Shown: positions 10,139-21,725, counted from the stretch's first letter. The stretch: DNA of 64,000 bases from Triatoma infestans (GCA_011037195.1 JAAEAF010000266.1:248001-312000), one strand, 5' to 3'. Translations and numbers: made by a program. The notes: generated by a model from the letters alone, not told the origin.

Positions 10139-10919
10139 TCAAATATTTAGCAAAATTATATTCAAGACAATTTAATCATTAGAATAATGTTGAAAATTGC
10201 ACATGGCAAAATGGTATAAATGGTTCACACCAGAAATGTTATTTTTTTTTCGTTCAAGTAGAAAATTAAACAAAATATTAAGGAGCGATAGAGGGCGAAC
10301 AATGATCGCGCAGTAGTCGTCTGTGGCTGCATTGTTTCTCATCACCAACAGAAAGGGTGGCCGCCTTGTTTACCTACAGCTGTTACGGACCAGTGTTACC
10401 AACTGACCACTTTTTGCTGCCCCCAAGCTTGGTAAAGAAAGTTTTAAATATTTATGATAAACAAGTTGAGTCGAAAAAAGAAGAAAATGATGATAATAAA
10501 AAACGAAATAACGGCAAAATAAAGTTTTTCCTCAAAGTTGATTTAAATTTTGATTATTTTTTTGTGATTTTATTTATTTTTTCTTTATATTTGGACAATT
10601 TGAATGCAAATTTTTGCTACCTTTATTTTGAGAGGGCGAGTAGAGAGTTTATAGAGAGTTTTTTGACTTTTCTGTTTTTGGTTGTATCATTAATAGTGAA
10701 GAGGCAACTGAAACTATTTGAAAATAAAAAAGAAAACTAATTACATCAAACTGAGAGGGAACATTCACCCGACCTTCTCTTACTGCAATTATAATTTCAA
10801 TTTTCTCCAAACTTGGAATTTTTACTAAAACAAAGTTAAAAAAGTTCAAATAAATGGTCATATATTATGTGTGGTGCGTTTGAAGAAATGGACTGAAAAA
10901 TTCATTCATTCATTAATGT
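10139..10919. other. Non-coding AT-rich stretch
   Basis: An open frame at 10357-10740 (GTG start) is K/F/N-rich and looks like AT-rich chance sequence. I recognise no domain and would not call it a gene. Confidence 0.4.
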
Positions 10920-11180
10920 GTTACTTCCGGTTAACCGATTTTGATCAAAACCTTATTGCTAGGTCCTGTGGCAGCACTTGGACCAAATACCAAGTTTAAA
11001 GTTTCTGCGATTTTCTCTTCTTGAGTTCCCCACCCCACACCAATTTCTAAAAATCAATTTTTTTGACTCAGGGGACCTCTAAACGTATATTTCCGGTGAA
11101 ATCTCAACAGCAAAAATTTGACACGATCACAATACACCTACTTCCTCTTACATCAGTAAGAGAAGTGAAAATGTCTCAAA
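10920..11180 (+). repeat. Copy of the interspersed repeat with terminal hairpin
   Basis: It has TTACTTCCGGTTAACCGATT at the left, GACTCAGGGGACCTCTAAACG and TTTCCGGTGAAATCTCAA in the middle, then TTTGACACGATCACAATAC. It ends in the stem-loop CTCTTAC-ATCA-GTAAGAG. A second, shorter piece (ACTCAATTTGACACGATCGC) lies at about 11690-11780. Confidence 0.7.
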
Positions 11181-11449
11181 TAAAAGTGATAGTTTATAAT
11201 TGTACAATCACAAGAATATCAGTGGAGCAGTTGTCGTGATATATATTTCTGCAAAATCGCACTTCCTGATACCGATTTTCTTGTTTCTCCGGTATACAAT
11301 GCATTTAATTCTTCTTAACATTATGTAGAGGAAGAACATTAAAGGTAGAATAGTGGCACTTCAAAGAACAGTTCAAAAGCTGTAGCCCTTCTAGTGCCCA
11401 AAATGTCAAATTTCAGATTTGCTAGAAAATGGTTTCAAATAAAATGATG

Positions 11450-11501
11450 CGCCAATGACCATAGATGTTGACGCGCCTTAAATTAAAAAAAAAATAAAAT
11501 A
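11450..11501 (+). mobile_element. 5'-truncated SINE (3' tail only) with target-site duplication
   Basis: The 3' end TGTTGACGCGCCTTAAATTA and an AAAAT-repeat tail are flanked by the 13-bp duplication AAATAAAATGATG (11437-11449 and 11502-11514). The same 3' sequence ends the SINEs at 31693-31920 and 60939-61145. Confidence 0.8.
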
Positions 11502-11594
11502 AAATAAAATGATGAACAATTAACTGTAAATTAGTATGCGAGGCTTCATGAAATTCATTAATCTACAATCACGCAAAACCGAACAAAAAACAAG

Positions 11595-11651
11595 CATGCA
11601 GTAATGAAGTAGTAGCACTTCATTACTAAAGTAGCACTTCATTACTGCATG
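11595..11651. repeat. Short inverted repeat
   Basis: CATGCAGTAATGAAGT at 11595 and its exact reverse complement ending at 11651. An internal partial tandem copy of AAGTAGCACTTCATTACT lies between them. Function unknown. Confidence 0.7.
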
Positions 11652-11779
11652 GTTGATGGATACACTCACACAAACCATTCACTGAAAATATTGTTCAGAA
11701 ATGTGTTTTTGTAGGAAACTCAATTTGACACGATCGCAATATTTCCTTATTAAAACGATAACAGAGAGAAAAAAAATGA

Positions 11780-13119
11780 AATCTATTAGAAATTAATTAC
11801 TAAACAAAGAGAATATCCTCTGATGGTGGTAAGATAAGGTTGTCACCTGTCTGTCAGTCTGCAGCCAAGATGTGTCACTCATAGCTAACAGATGATGGTG
11901 TCACCAGGTACATACTTGCTGAAGTGTACTTCAAATACTGTTATTAATAGCCCTTCAACTTCAGATATTAATCACTGTTTTCCTAATTATAAACTATCTA
12001 TTTTCAATATTTTTTCTGCAACTTTTGATAAATGACCATGGAAACCTTCCGTTTTCACACAAATATGTTCTCTAATCCTAGTGCGAACTCATCAGCTGAA
12101 TTGTACTATTTCAATTAATTAAGACAATTAATTAGGTGTTTTAATTACATTACAACAATTATATGTCTATACAAATGTCAACCATTAGATTGCCTTAAAT
12201 CTAGGCAATCATGTTGGAGATGATTCTGGACTTGTTGACAAGAAAGTAAAGTATCACATTTACACAATCAAATTCAGTATTTCCCATGCGAGCATAAGCT
12301 ACATATGACAATTGGAGAAAGTAGGGATATCGTACTCAATTGTTAATTATTCGATTTTCGGTACAACGGCTATATTATTATTATTCAATAAAACGGAAAG
12401 TAACTAAACCCTGCGCTATCCAAAGCCCAACTCATCCGAGCCCAAAGGTCTCGAACCTAATTTCTTCACAACTCAAACAATCTGTCCTGAGATGGATGGG
12501 TGTTTCTTCCGCTTACAAGCTCTAAAAAAGGTATGTGGCCTTGTAGTCCTATTTCTTAGGGATGCATCCTCAATATCCAGTAAGACATCGAAACAGATGT
12601 CTAAAACAGTCCTTGAAAGACACTAAGAGACACAGCAATAACTAACTCCTCGTAGGTCTGTCCACAATCCCGCCCTCCGAATGAGCAGCTTAGGCTTTAC
12701 CCCTCTGAATTCATTCATAGGAATGAATGCTGTGAAGCTGTCCGTACCTGAAACAGACATGTGCTTATAAACATGAAAGAGGTTTTGTTGGACGTTGTAC
12801 AGTGAACATCGTGTGCGTCTTTTAATATTATAATTTGTTGTCTACTGATCGAAATTTCTCGCAAATTTGCATTGTGAGTGATTTAAATGTGATGAATGCT
12901 GGCTGAAAATTTGGCAAAAATTCACGGAACAGTTTCTGAGATATTAGCGTTTTTCTTAACTGGTTTTTCTTTAAAAATGTTTTGAATTCTGGAAACAGTG
13001 TGTTGGTGGGGAGTTTTAGACAAGAGGTAAACACGCCCATAAACTGTTTCTATAAGTACTATTGTTTGGTTATAGTATCTACTGGGGCCAAATAATTTAT
13101 TAAAAAAGGAGCTTGATAT
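11780..13119. other. Non-coding stretch, nothing recognised
   Basis: I see no gene, SINE or LINE domain. The 12400-12780 part is richer in C/G than its surroundings but has no open frame I can assign. Confidence 0.4.
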
Positions 13120-14080
13120 TATGAAGCAAAATAAACTACAAAATTTTCATTATTCGAACAGAATTAAGATAAAAAATTTTCCTTTCGAAGAAAATGAAAA
13201 TTTGTTTGATAAAATATGATCAATAGGTGACGCAATCGGAATAAGAATTGAATTAAACGATTTGGGTCTTTTTATATGGATAAAGGAAATTTCATCCAGA
13301 TTTTGACCCACCCATAATTTTTAAATTTCTTAGAACTTATAAAAAGAATGAATTTCTCAAATTATATAGAGCCAACAAGAATAAATTGTTAAGAAAATTG
13401 TTTCACACAACGGATACTTCTGTGAATAAATTTCCAATTTATATAGACGAGGATATGAGCAAAGAAAGATACGATTTGTTTAAAAGGTAACGATTTGTTT
13501 AACAGATTCAAAAAGATGGAAAAGTTCAGTAGTATGGGTAAGAAATAGAAGGGTAAAAATAAGAAAACAACAACAATCTGAAATTATTTATATTAAAACA
13601 TTAAGTGACATTAAAAAAATTGACAAAAATATAAATCTGGTGGATGATATTTCTTTAGGAAATAGTTGGATCTGAAACGGATTACACGGATAGATCGGAC
13701 CTTTCTGTAAGTAAAAAACGGAAAATTTCATAAATCAAAACAGCTGATATAAAATCATTTTTTGAACAGAACTCGTCATCTTCTGACCCAAAAATTAAAT
13801 AATACATACGAAGATAGAAAGAAGGGAGAGCAAGTGGTTTCCTGCGAATCCAAACAGTTTTCAAGTGACTCTTTTGCTGTAAACTACACTAATGGTATTG
13901 ACAATATTTCAGACTTAAATTGTACTAAAACAGATGGTGAACGCTGCGGAAAGGAGTATTTATCAAAAAAGGAACCTATTTCATTAATAAAAATAGTTTT
14001 TTGGAATATTATGGGCATAAATACTCCGTATTCTTTGCCATCGTCAGAGATATCTACTATGCTGAGCTCTGTGCCGTTGT
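13120..14080 (+). pseudogene. LINE copy F: ORF1 with FP25-like domain and start of endonuclease
   Basis: Translating across a few frame breaks gives IKIKNFPFEENENLFDK, SIGDAIGIRIELND, FKFLRTYKKNEFL, PIYIDEDMSKERYDLF and VWVRNRRVKIRKQQQSEI. That is the order of the FP-type domain found in ORF1 of several insect LINEs and in the baculovirus FP protein family. A hydrophilic linker follows (13762-13980), then IVFWNIMGIN at about 13996, the usual start of the LINE endonuclease. The copy stops where the LTR element begins at about 14081. Several stops in ORF1 make it non-functional. Confidence 0.7.
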
Positions 14081-15126
14081 TGTTGTATCTCGTTTGAAGA
14101 TGCCGCGCCGCGGAAGGCAGCACTTGGCTAAAGAGTAGTGGTCTTACAGTCAGTCGTTGCTGGGCATTGGAGGAGTCTACACGTTTTCAGAATATCATTA
14201 TGTATTATGTATTTTGTGAATAGGAGAGATCTGATTCATAACATTTCTGAATGGATTATTAGTAATCCCTGTGTAATTTATAATTTTTGTGTTTTGGAGT
14301 TAAATAATTGTTGCTGTGAGCCACTGTGTTCAAGTTTGTAACTGTAGAATTTAAAATAAATGCTTTGTAAGGGCGACAAACAATAATTACTCGTCTTCTT
14401 TGCTGCATCAATTTCACCTGCCCAGCCCTGACGCTTCACTGGTAGCAGAGCGTGGTTGCGAAAGATCCAGAGTTTTACTTGCTTTTGGCAGTCACCAAGT
14501 AAACTCAGGGAACTTTACACTACAGGATTGCTTAATATCTACTTATATTATATTGATTTTGGATACATTACCAAGTTTTCACAAAAGAATTGAATTTGAT
14601 TTTTTTTTTTTTTAAATTCTTTCATTTTTTTAAAACTAATTTTACAATTTAATTTAGAAATTACCACATATTTAATTTTGGAGAATTCCATGTAGAGGAT
14701 TATTGATGAAGAATTCGAACAAGTTGCAGAGGGAGAGAGAGAGAGAGAGAATTCCCAACCTTTGATGTCTTTCGATTATACCGCCAGAAGAATTATACCC
14801 TTTTATGACTCATAACTTTTTTCAATTTGAAACCTATCATTTTATTTATGTTTAAACATTTAATTTTTGTTAGTTTGAAAATTTAAAGCCTTAGAATTAG
14901 ATTTATTTCTTTATTTTATTGGTTCTTCTGTACTTTATTTATATATGCTTTTATTTTTTATCTTCTTTTCAGAACTTTAATATTTAAATACGGTTTAAAA
15001 TAAATTGGCAAAATGTTGGTACCTGAGTTCTTACTCAGAGATGAGTTAATTTACGAGCTTAGTATTAGAGGAAGTAAAGAGGTTGAAAACGTGGCCACTC
15101 TGCGTAAGTCCCTACATAGAGTTTGA
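14081..15126 (+). mobile_element. LTR retrotransposon fragment: one LTR, primer-binding site, gag start
   Basis: The LTR candidate runs from TGTTGTATCT at 14081 to CTTCA at 14438 (TG...CA). AATAAA lies at about 14356. One base later TGGTAGCAGAGC (14440-14451) fits the 3' end of an initiator-methionine tRNA, a common primer. A leader of about 560 bp runs to a gag-like ATG at 15013. The rest of the element is missing; LINE E sequence follows by about 15220. A T-run and a GA-run at about 14735 interrupt the leader. The family (Copia-like or other) cannot be decided. Confidence 0.6.
15013..15126 (+). pseudogene. gag N-terminal fragment of the LTR element
   Basis: The frame opens MLVPEFLLRDELIYELSIRG and then has VATLRKSLHRV before a stop. 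This ELxYELxxRG...LRKxLR pattern is common at the N-terminus of insect LTR-element gag proteins. It is cut short by a stop and then by a small tandem duplication (ATTAAAGCAATCAAGAAACT, 15150-15220). Confidence 0.55.
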
Positions 15127-15397
15127 AATGAACAAACCCCAATTGATACTTAAAGCAATCAAGAAACTTTGATTAAAGAAACTTTGATTAAACAATTGAT
15201 TAAAGCAATCAAGAAACTTTGTAAAGGAAGGAAAACTGTATCGGACTTGGACTAGGAATGGAAAAGTGCTGGTTAGAAAAGCTGAAAACGCTACACCCAT
15301 TTTACATTCGGTCTTCTGGTGACCTCTTAGGTCTACTTAAAAATAATGCTGATGTTTACAAAGCTGATTCTGTTGGGACGAAACGGATACCTCCATC

Positions 15398-16560
15398 ATG
15401 TCATCTGTTTCCAATACTTCTAAGAAAAGGAAAATTAAGTCTGCTAAGAAGCTTGAAGCGGAGTCGCTAAAACCTTTTAAAAAAGGAGATGCGGAGAAGT
15501 GGCCATTTGCCTCAGAGGAGAATAATGTAAATATTGTTAATTTTAAGGTAAACAGTGGCTCTTCTTATGATTTTGATTTAAATAGAATTTGTTTTTGGAA
15601 TGTTCGAGGGTCAATACGTTATTTCATTTGGATTCGAAAGATATTAATAATATTTTACATAATGATATTATTTGTTTAAAGTAATGCCTATTTTTTCAGG
15701 CGGTTTTAACGTCCTACTACCAAATTAGGTGTCGTGGACGGGGGCGGAAGCACCTACTTTACTATTAACATTTTTGATATCAATATAAAATTGAGCCAGT
15801 CATACGCGGGACTCGAACTGGGGACCTCACACTTACTAGCCCATGCTCATAACCACTACACCATCACCCGCCCCTATTATTTGTTTATTTGAGACATGGA
15901 TTTGTAAAAAAAAAATTAATATACCCTCTTTTTTATCAAATTACTTTTCTTTTAATAGTTTAGCTGTAAAGAGTGGCTTGAGAGGGAGAAATAGTGGTGG
16001 AATTTTAATTCTTTGCAGTAATAAGTTAGTGCGTAAAGTTTCTGTTTTACATATTTGTCATATCTGGATTATATTGTTAATTAATATTCAGCGAACCCCT
16101 TAATTCTATGGGCCAATTACTGGAATCCAAGCATAGCCGACCAGACAATAATTGATTTATTTCAAAAGCAATGGATATCCTTATTTCTAACTACAGTTTG
16201 TATCATTTAGTGGTGGGAGGTAATTTTAACGCCAGAATCGCTGAACATAACAGCTTAGATGCTACTCCGCTCCATGGTACTCCTTTTACATGAGGGAATC
16301 TGTTTGGACAAAAACTAGACAAAAGAGGTCAATCTCTTGTAACTGTTATGCAATCTGTTTTTGGTTAGTGGCAGATAGAAATGTGATTATCCTGGTCAGC
16401 ATACCTTTCTCAGCCCTAATGGATGCAGTGTGATAGATTCTTGGGATGAATTTGTGGTCTCCCCATTATTTGGCTCGTCAGACCACGCGCTTTGCTATTT
16501 GTCATTAAAACGTTCTCCTATTAATAATCATGTTTGTAAACGAACAATTATCTCTAGAAA
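15398..16560 (+). pseudogene. LINE E ORF2 endonuclease, interrupted by a SINE
   Basis: A possible ORF2 start MSSVSNTSKKRKIKSAKK overlaps the end of ORF1. The endonuclease reads ICFWNVRG (about 15590), then is cut by the SINE at 15679-15874. It resumes exactly in frame as LFETWICKK when the SINE and one target-site copy are removed. Later motifs are VVGGNFNARIAEHNS (about 16207), LDKRGQSLVTVM (about 16315) and FGSSDHALCYLSLK (about 16470), i.e. the E, D/N and SDH catalytic boxes. Frameshifts near 16100 and stops near 16290 make it inactive. Confidence 0.78.
15679..15874 (-). mobile_element. tRNA-derived SINE, type 2
   Basis: On the minus strand the head has an A box (TGGTGTAGTGGTTATGAGC) and a B box (AGTTCGAGTCC), the internal Pol III promoter. 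The tail is TAGGACGTTAAAACCGCCTG. Perfect 13-bp target-site duplications TATTATTTGTTTA are at 15666-15678 and 15875-15887. The sequence differs from the other two SINE types in this window. Confidence 0.9.
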
Positions 16561-18332
16561 CGACGCCGGAAATGGATAAAATATAGAGAAGAACTTGAAT
16601 GTTCTCGAAATATTTATTACTGAAGTGAAGATGTGGAGGATTTATATAATAATTTTTTAAATACGATTTCTCTGGCATTATCTGAAGCTGGGATTATTAC
16701 AAGCTTGTATAGTCATGGCAGTGGAAATTTTTATGAGCATTTTTCCAATAGTTGGTATTCTAAAGAATGTAAATTATCTAAGAATAAATTAAACCGTTAA
16801 ATTAATAGGCATTATAGAAAACGTAAATCTCATGATGTTTTAACTACTCAGTACACTCATAACTACAAACATATCAAACATGCTGTGACAAGACATCCAA
16901 ACTTCTCTCACTCTAACGTCTGTAACATTGCTACAATTTCTCTAAATTATGCATCTGTATAATTACCTTGGTTTTTTGTTGAGTTATTTTACTATTACTA
17001 CTTTTTATTTTTATTGTTCTATTGTTTTATAACTGTTATTCTGTTTACTGTTTTGTTTATGCTAGCTATATTCTTATTTGTATATTTTTTCTTTATAGAT
17101 AGCCCCTGAAAATGGTATACAATGTTTGCCGAAACGTCGGGTATCAAATTAAAAACACTTAAAAATTATTTGGTGATTTTTAGATACTTCCTGGCCGATA
17201 AGCCAACTATTAGTTATATCTAAGATGTACATCTTTGACAGTATGGTTTCGAGTGTTTTACTCTATTCTTCAGAAATTTGGAGCCCTAATTATTTCGACC
17301 TTCTTAAAAGAGTGCATTTTAAGAGTGCAAATTCCGGGGAAAGCTGAGGTTTTAGGTTTTGAACTTTTAAATTTACTGAATTTTTACTAGCATTTTAGGT
17401 GTTGAAGGTAGCGCTGCCTTCCGGACTTAACATGTGACGTGTATCGCTCATATACATTAATATCACCTATTAATTATGATATGACATTGAGGGGGGGGCT
17501 GTTGAACGTTTCAGTAAAATATCCAGAGTAAAATTTGTCAATTAAAATATTGATTCCGTCCCGTGAAGTCCAGCAAGATAAAGTCGTGTGCGTGTTTCAC
17601 ACCAAACTTTTTTTTTCAATGAAAATTGAGAATGATAAGTGATGGTTATCAATTTCGTTCTACAAGTAAAGTAATCCGCATCAGTGGTCATAAAATTGGG
17701 TTGTTGGTCTAAAAATAACTTTTTATCTGAGTTTATTATTCTTCGGAACACAATTTAATATATATACACAAATACACATTTGGATTTGTTTGTCCTACCT
17801 TACACGAGTTTGATTGTATGTTTGTGATTAGTACTGTTAGTGCGGTACGCTACCAAAATTGTGAGAACATTTATATACATATACTTCTCTCTCTCCCCTC
17901 TCACTCTATATAATATGCGCTCTTAACATGAAATTAAAACACGAAACAATCCACTTTAAACAAGATACACTGTAATTTTATTAACTAAAAATCAGATATA
18001 CAAATGAAGTAGGTTTTGTTTTCAATTGACCAGTATTTAATCTGGCCAATATTAAATTTAATTAAAACAAAGTAATTAAAAACGATTTATTCTGAAATGT
18101 TATTTATATTATTTTCGAACAGATCGTTTAATTATAGTACTGTCAAGTAATTAATTAAATAGTAAACTTGAGAGAATTGATTGTGGGAAAATAAAATTAA
18201 CTTTTCACAAAGTTAGATTATATAGACAGTTTGAGAAAATGGTGAGGTGTTAAAGTGGGTTGGGGTGCGCATCAACTCGAACTGTTCACACCACCAGCTC
18301 AGAATTGATATTGTGTGATCTTGTCAAACAAA
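16485..18332 (+). repeat. Duplicated 1.85-kb block, left copy
   Basis: It is the same as 21978-23825 at a constant offset of 5493 bases with no difference that I could see. The left edge runs on naturally into LINE E endonuclease coding sequence (SSDH|ALCYL), so this is the original location. The block holds LINE E scraps and unassigned AT-rich DNA. The 69-codon minus-strand frame at 17542-17751 is not a gene. Confidence 0.92.
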
Positions 18333-18356
18333 AAGATAGGAAACTCCCTCAAAGGT

Positions 18357-19013
18357 CAAGTGGACTGTATTGATAGGTTGTAGTTTCTGTAATGCGGGGA
18401 GAACAGAGACTAATAAATCAAATAGTATGAATAATTAAAAGGGCGTTACCTTGTAGATGTGGTTACACGGCTTAACAAAGAAAGGGATCCCAAAAGGACA
18501 CGGGATCCAAAAGGGATCCCAAAAGGAAAAGAGAGTCGACTCCCCCACTCCCCTGGCCCCAGATACCTTTGTGAACGTACATGGTGTCCTCCAGTCTAAA
18601 AGGCAAGCAGATTGAAGGCCAGTAGGCATAAGTAGATTCCTTTGTATGATGTTCTCTACTCAAGCGGGGAACATGCGGTGTAACGAGAATAGCGGAAAAC
18701 TGTGTACCCGTGAAAATGCGGTGTAACGGAAGAGGTGAGAAACGAGACGCTCGTATACTTGCGGCAAAAAACAGAGAGAAAATGAAACACTCAATATGCG
18801 GGTTAGTACATGGAAAATGTAGAGCACTTCCGTGCGCGTACGAGCGAGGGTACAACAGAATAAGTACAGAACTAGCAGAGAACTAACTGATTGGAGATGA
18901 AGCTGAACAAATGAACGATCGGAAATTATCGTAATTACGAAAACGGCCGAAAGTGACATATGTATTGCGGAAGGCATATATTGGGGGACAAAAAGGAGTT
19001 ATGAGATTAAACA
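18357..19013 (-). repeat. BEL/Pao LTR, copy 1 (3' LTR of the element)
   Basis: The high-coordinate end is TGTTTAATCTC read on the minus strand, directly after a purine-rich tract AGGTGGGCGGTA (19014-19025), the likely second-strand primer. The low end is less certain: homology to LTR copy 2 starts at AAGTGGACTGTAT. Short GGGATCCCAAAAGG tandem copies lie at about 18484-18525. Confidence 0.8.
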
Positions 19014-21725
19014 TACCGCCCACCTAAAATCGTTAAGATTTTACTGAGGGTACCATAATGGGAAAATTCAAGGAAGGATATGGTATAAGGAATCAGGGAA
19101 AGCAGGGAGATAGGGATAGTGGGGTGAGTAATACTCAGCCCTGGATAGGAAGAGAAATGAGACTGCGCACCGGACGAGTGACAACGCCGTCACGGGTGCG
19201 AATGGGGGCGACGCGGGAGATACGATCGGGTCCAGAGAAGAGGTTAAGGATGCGCCCGAATGGCCACGAAAGCGAAGAGGTGTTGGCAAACTTGATGTAT
19301 ACTACGTCGCCCACGTTGACTGGAGTGCGGAAAGCGGAACATATGAATAAACATAGATAACCCTTAGTTAGGTGGTATTTGCGAAGTGTTGAGGTGCGAG
19401 TGGAAAACAGACCAGCGAAATCAACTCCAACATGAGCGAACGGTCGTATAAATTCGACACGGTGAGCCGGAAGCGGCGCCATTAAGGGTTGATAAGTCTG
19501 AGCCCTAAAACGGTGACATGTAATGCAGCTGTGTATGCATTGACGAAGAAGACTACGAAGAGAAAGTATCCAAAATTGCGAACGTATAGCGGGTAACACA
19601 GTGTTAGGGCCCGCGTGTAAATACATAACATGAAAATGAACACATATAAGTCGAGATAGATGCGCCACCTTTGGCAACAGTAGGGGGTTCTTTGAATGAA
19701 AACTCAACTTAGAGAGGGTCAGTCTCCCGCCCACCCTGATGAGACCGGTTGAATCCAAAAAAGGCGACAATTTGGAGTAAGGAATGGCGATGGCAGCGTT
19801 AGAATTCAAGTCTCGGATGAGCTGGGGAAAATACTGACGCTGAGGAATTCGCACTAACGTTAACTCAGCCTGAGTCAGCTCTGTCGCGGTCAACGGTCCC
19901 TGAAACAAATCTGATTTAAATTTAGCAGCTCGAGCGTTATTAATAAAGCGGGTTATCCAGGCGAAAACACGTTTGAGTTTAACCAATGAAGAAAAGTTTT
20001 GAATGTAGTCTGTTAAATCAGAGTTTGACGAATTTACAGAAATTAAACACTGCGGTTCAGCGGGTGACACAAGAGTATGAATAAGTTGGGCACTGTCAAA
20101 CGGGGCAGGCCAATCATCAACAGCAGAATTTAAGAAGGCAGGGCCACGAAGCCAAAATCGCATTTTGTCATCGTTAATGAAGTTACACGGCAATATAGCT
20201 CTGGTGGCTAAATCAGCTGGATTGTCGGAGGTGGGCACATGAGCCCACTGGGCTTGTGAAGCAAGCTCACGAATAGTAACTACTCGGTTTGAAACAAAGG
20301 TGTTTAACAAGTGAGGAGATGTGTGCAGCCAGTGAAGCACGTCACGCGAGTCGAAGAAGAAATGTATCCTTGAAGGAGCACGAGCGAAAAGAGAAAAATC
20401 GAGCGAAGCATATAAACGAGTTAAAAGTAAAGCAGCGCACAACTCGAGTCTAGGAATCGTGAGCGGCTTTAATGGAGCTACACGAGATTTAGCAATCCAT
20501 AACGTAGGCGTAACGAGCGCGTTATCACGAAATACAATATACAAAAAGCGGCGTAGGCCTGTGCGGAAGCATCGCAGAACCCAGCAATGTCTACGATTGA
20601 GGGACTTGAATGTGATATGTAGCGGGGAATGCTAAATCGTGATACAATAGGCAGTTGTTCGAGAAGCTTATTGGCGGTTGAATTTAAGTGAATAGGTAAC
20701 GGGTCGTCCCAATCTAGATTTGCGATCCATAACTGTTGCAGCAGAATTTTTAACGTGGACGTAATGGGAGCTAAAAAACCTAGAGGATCGAAAATACGAA
20801 CAATGTATGAAAGTAGATTTCTTTTAGAGAGCTCACCTTCGAATGGCGAAACAGAAAAACGAAACGTGTCAGATAATGGATCCCATAGGATTCCCAGAAT
20901 TTTAATTGAAATATCATCAACGTGAAATCGTATCGCAGAACAATGCGGATCATCCTGCCCTTCATTGAAGAGGTCTGAGTGGTTTGATGACCATTTTTTC
21001 AAGGTGAATCCACCTTTATTTAGTAATTCAATGAGTTGATGGCGAAGTGTCTGTGCGGCATCAATATTAGGGCACCGGTGATGATATCATCGACGTATGT
21101 GCAATGCCGGAGCGCCTGAGAGGCAAGAGGAAATCGTTCACCCTCATCATGAGCGAGTTGAATGAGAACACGCTGAGCCAGAAAGGCAGAAGGAGTTAAA
21201 CCGTATGTTACAGTGTTGAGCTCCATTTCTTGAATGGTCGCGTTGGAGCCAGTATGACAAACAATGTGTTGGTGTACGCGATCCTCCGGACGCACCAATA
21301 TTGGCGATACATTTTCTCAATATCGGCGCACAACGCCACGGCATGCAAACGAAATGATAATAAAATGGCATGAATATCCGGTTGAAGTTTGGGCCCTGAC
21401 ATTAGGCAATCGTTAAGAGAAATGTTGTTAACATCTTTAGCGGATGCGTTAAATACCACTCTGATTTTACACGAGTCTTTCTGAGTTTTCCATACCACGT
21501 GATGAGAAATTATATATTTCGCGGAGGTGATAGCGTTCGACATATGCTGCAGGTTTTGATATTCGCGCATAAATTCATTATAAGCACTGAACTGAGACGG
21601 AATTTTATTGAGTTTATTTTCGAGACGATTGAGTGAATGGGTCGGCGAGTAAGCGTTAACTGTGAGTGTAGGGGCTTCGGTCTTAAAGGGTAGTGCAACG
21701 ACATAACGCCTATCAGAATTGCGAG
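19014..21725 (-). mobile_element. BEL/Pao retrotransposon internal region, gag and protease deleted
   Basis: The minus-strand order is RT, RNase H, zinc-binding integrase N-terminus, truncated integrase core, C-terminal domain and purine tract. The RT begins almost at once after LTR sequence at 21726, so leader, gag and protease are missing. The joint falls on a shared CTACA. Confidence 0.85.
19135..20544 (-). pseudogene. BEL/Pao pol C-terminal half: RNase H, integrase with core deletion, C-terminal domain
   Basis: A 469-codon open frame. Residues 1-110 are RNase H-like (SRVAPLKPLTIPRLELCAAL, DSRDVLHWL, SDNPADLATR). LSPFLDSTGLIRVGGRL is at about 260-276. The zinc-binding HHCC region of integrase has LHAGPNTVLPAIRSQFW and CIHSCITCHR (about 315-350). 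The core starts with HVGVDFAGLF (first catalytic Asp) and KGYLCLFIC. It then jumps at about residue 407 (near 19324) straight to VGDVVYIKFANTSSLSWPFG, the C-terminal domain usually well downstream. The second Asp and Glu of the DDE triad are therefore gone. The frame stays open across the deletion. Confidence 0.88.

Larger units (their letters stand above)
15220..17310 (+). mobile_element. LINE copy E, decayed, RT core missing
   Basis: It begins in ORF1 with TWTRNGKVLVRKAENATP (about 15245), the same FP-like C-terminal motif as in copy F. The endonuclease (15580-16520) and the post-endonuclease linker (WYSKECKLSKNKLNR, about 16760) follow. The RT core is absent. A post-RT scrap, SMVSSVLLYSSEIWS, appears at about 17245. 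In between, at 17105-17143, is a CCGAAACGTCGGG stem motif. From 16485 onward the copy lies inside the duplicated block. Confidence 0.75.

Noticed and set aside
10357..10740. 127-codon frame starting at GTG
   Set aside because: Composition (K, N, F, L) is what AT-rich DNA gives by chance; no motif. The TTGGTAAAG could be a splice donor but there is no supporting exon.
17542..17751. 69-codon minus-strand frame, repeated unchanged at 23035-23244
   Set aside because: It is repeated only because the whole 1.85-kb block is repeated. It has no domain and no splice or start context.
19058..19360. Plus-strand 100-codon frame
   Set aside because: Antisense shadow of the BEL/Pao C-terminal domain.
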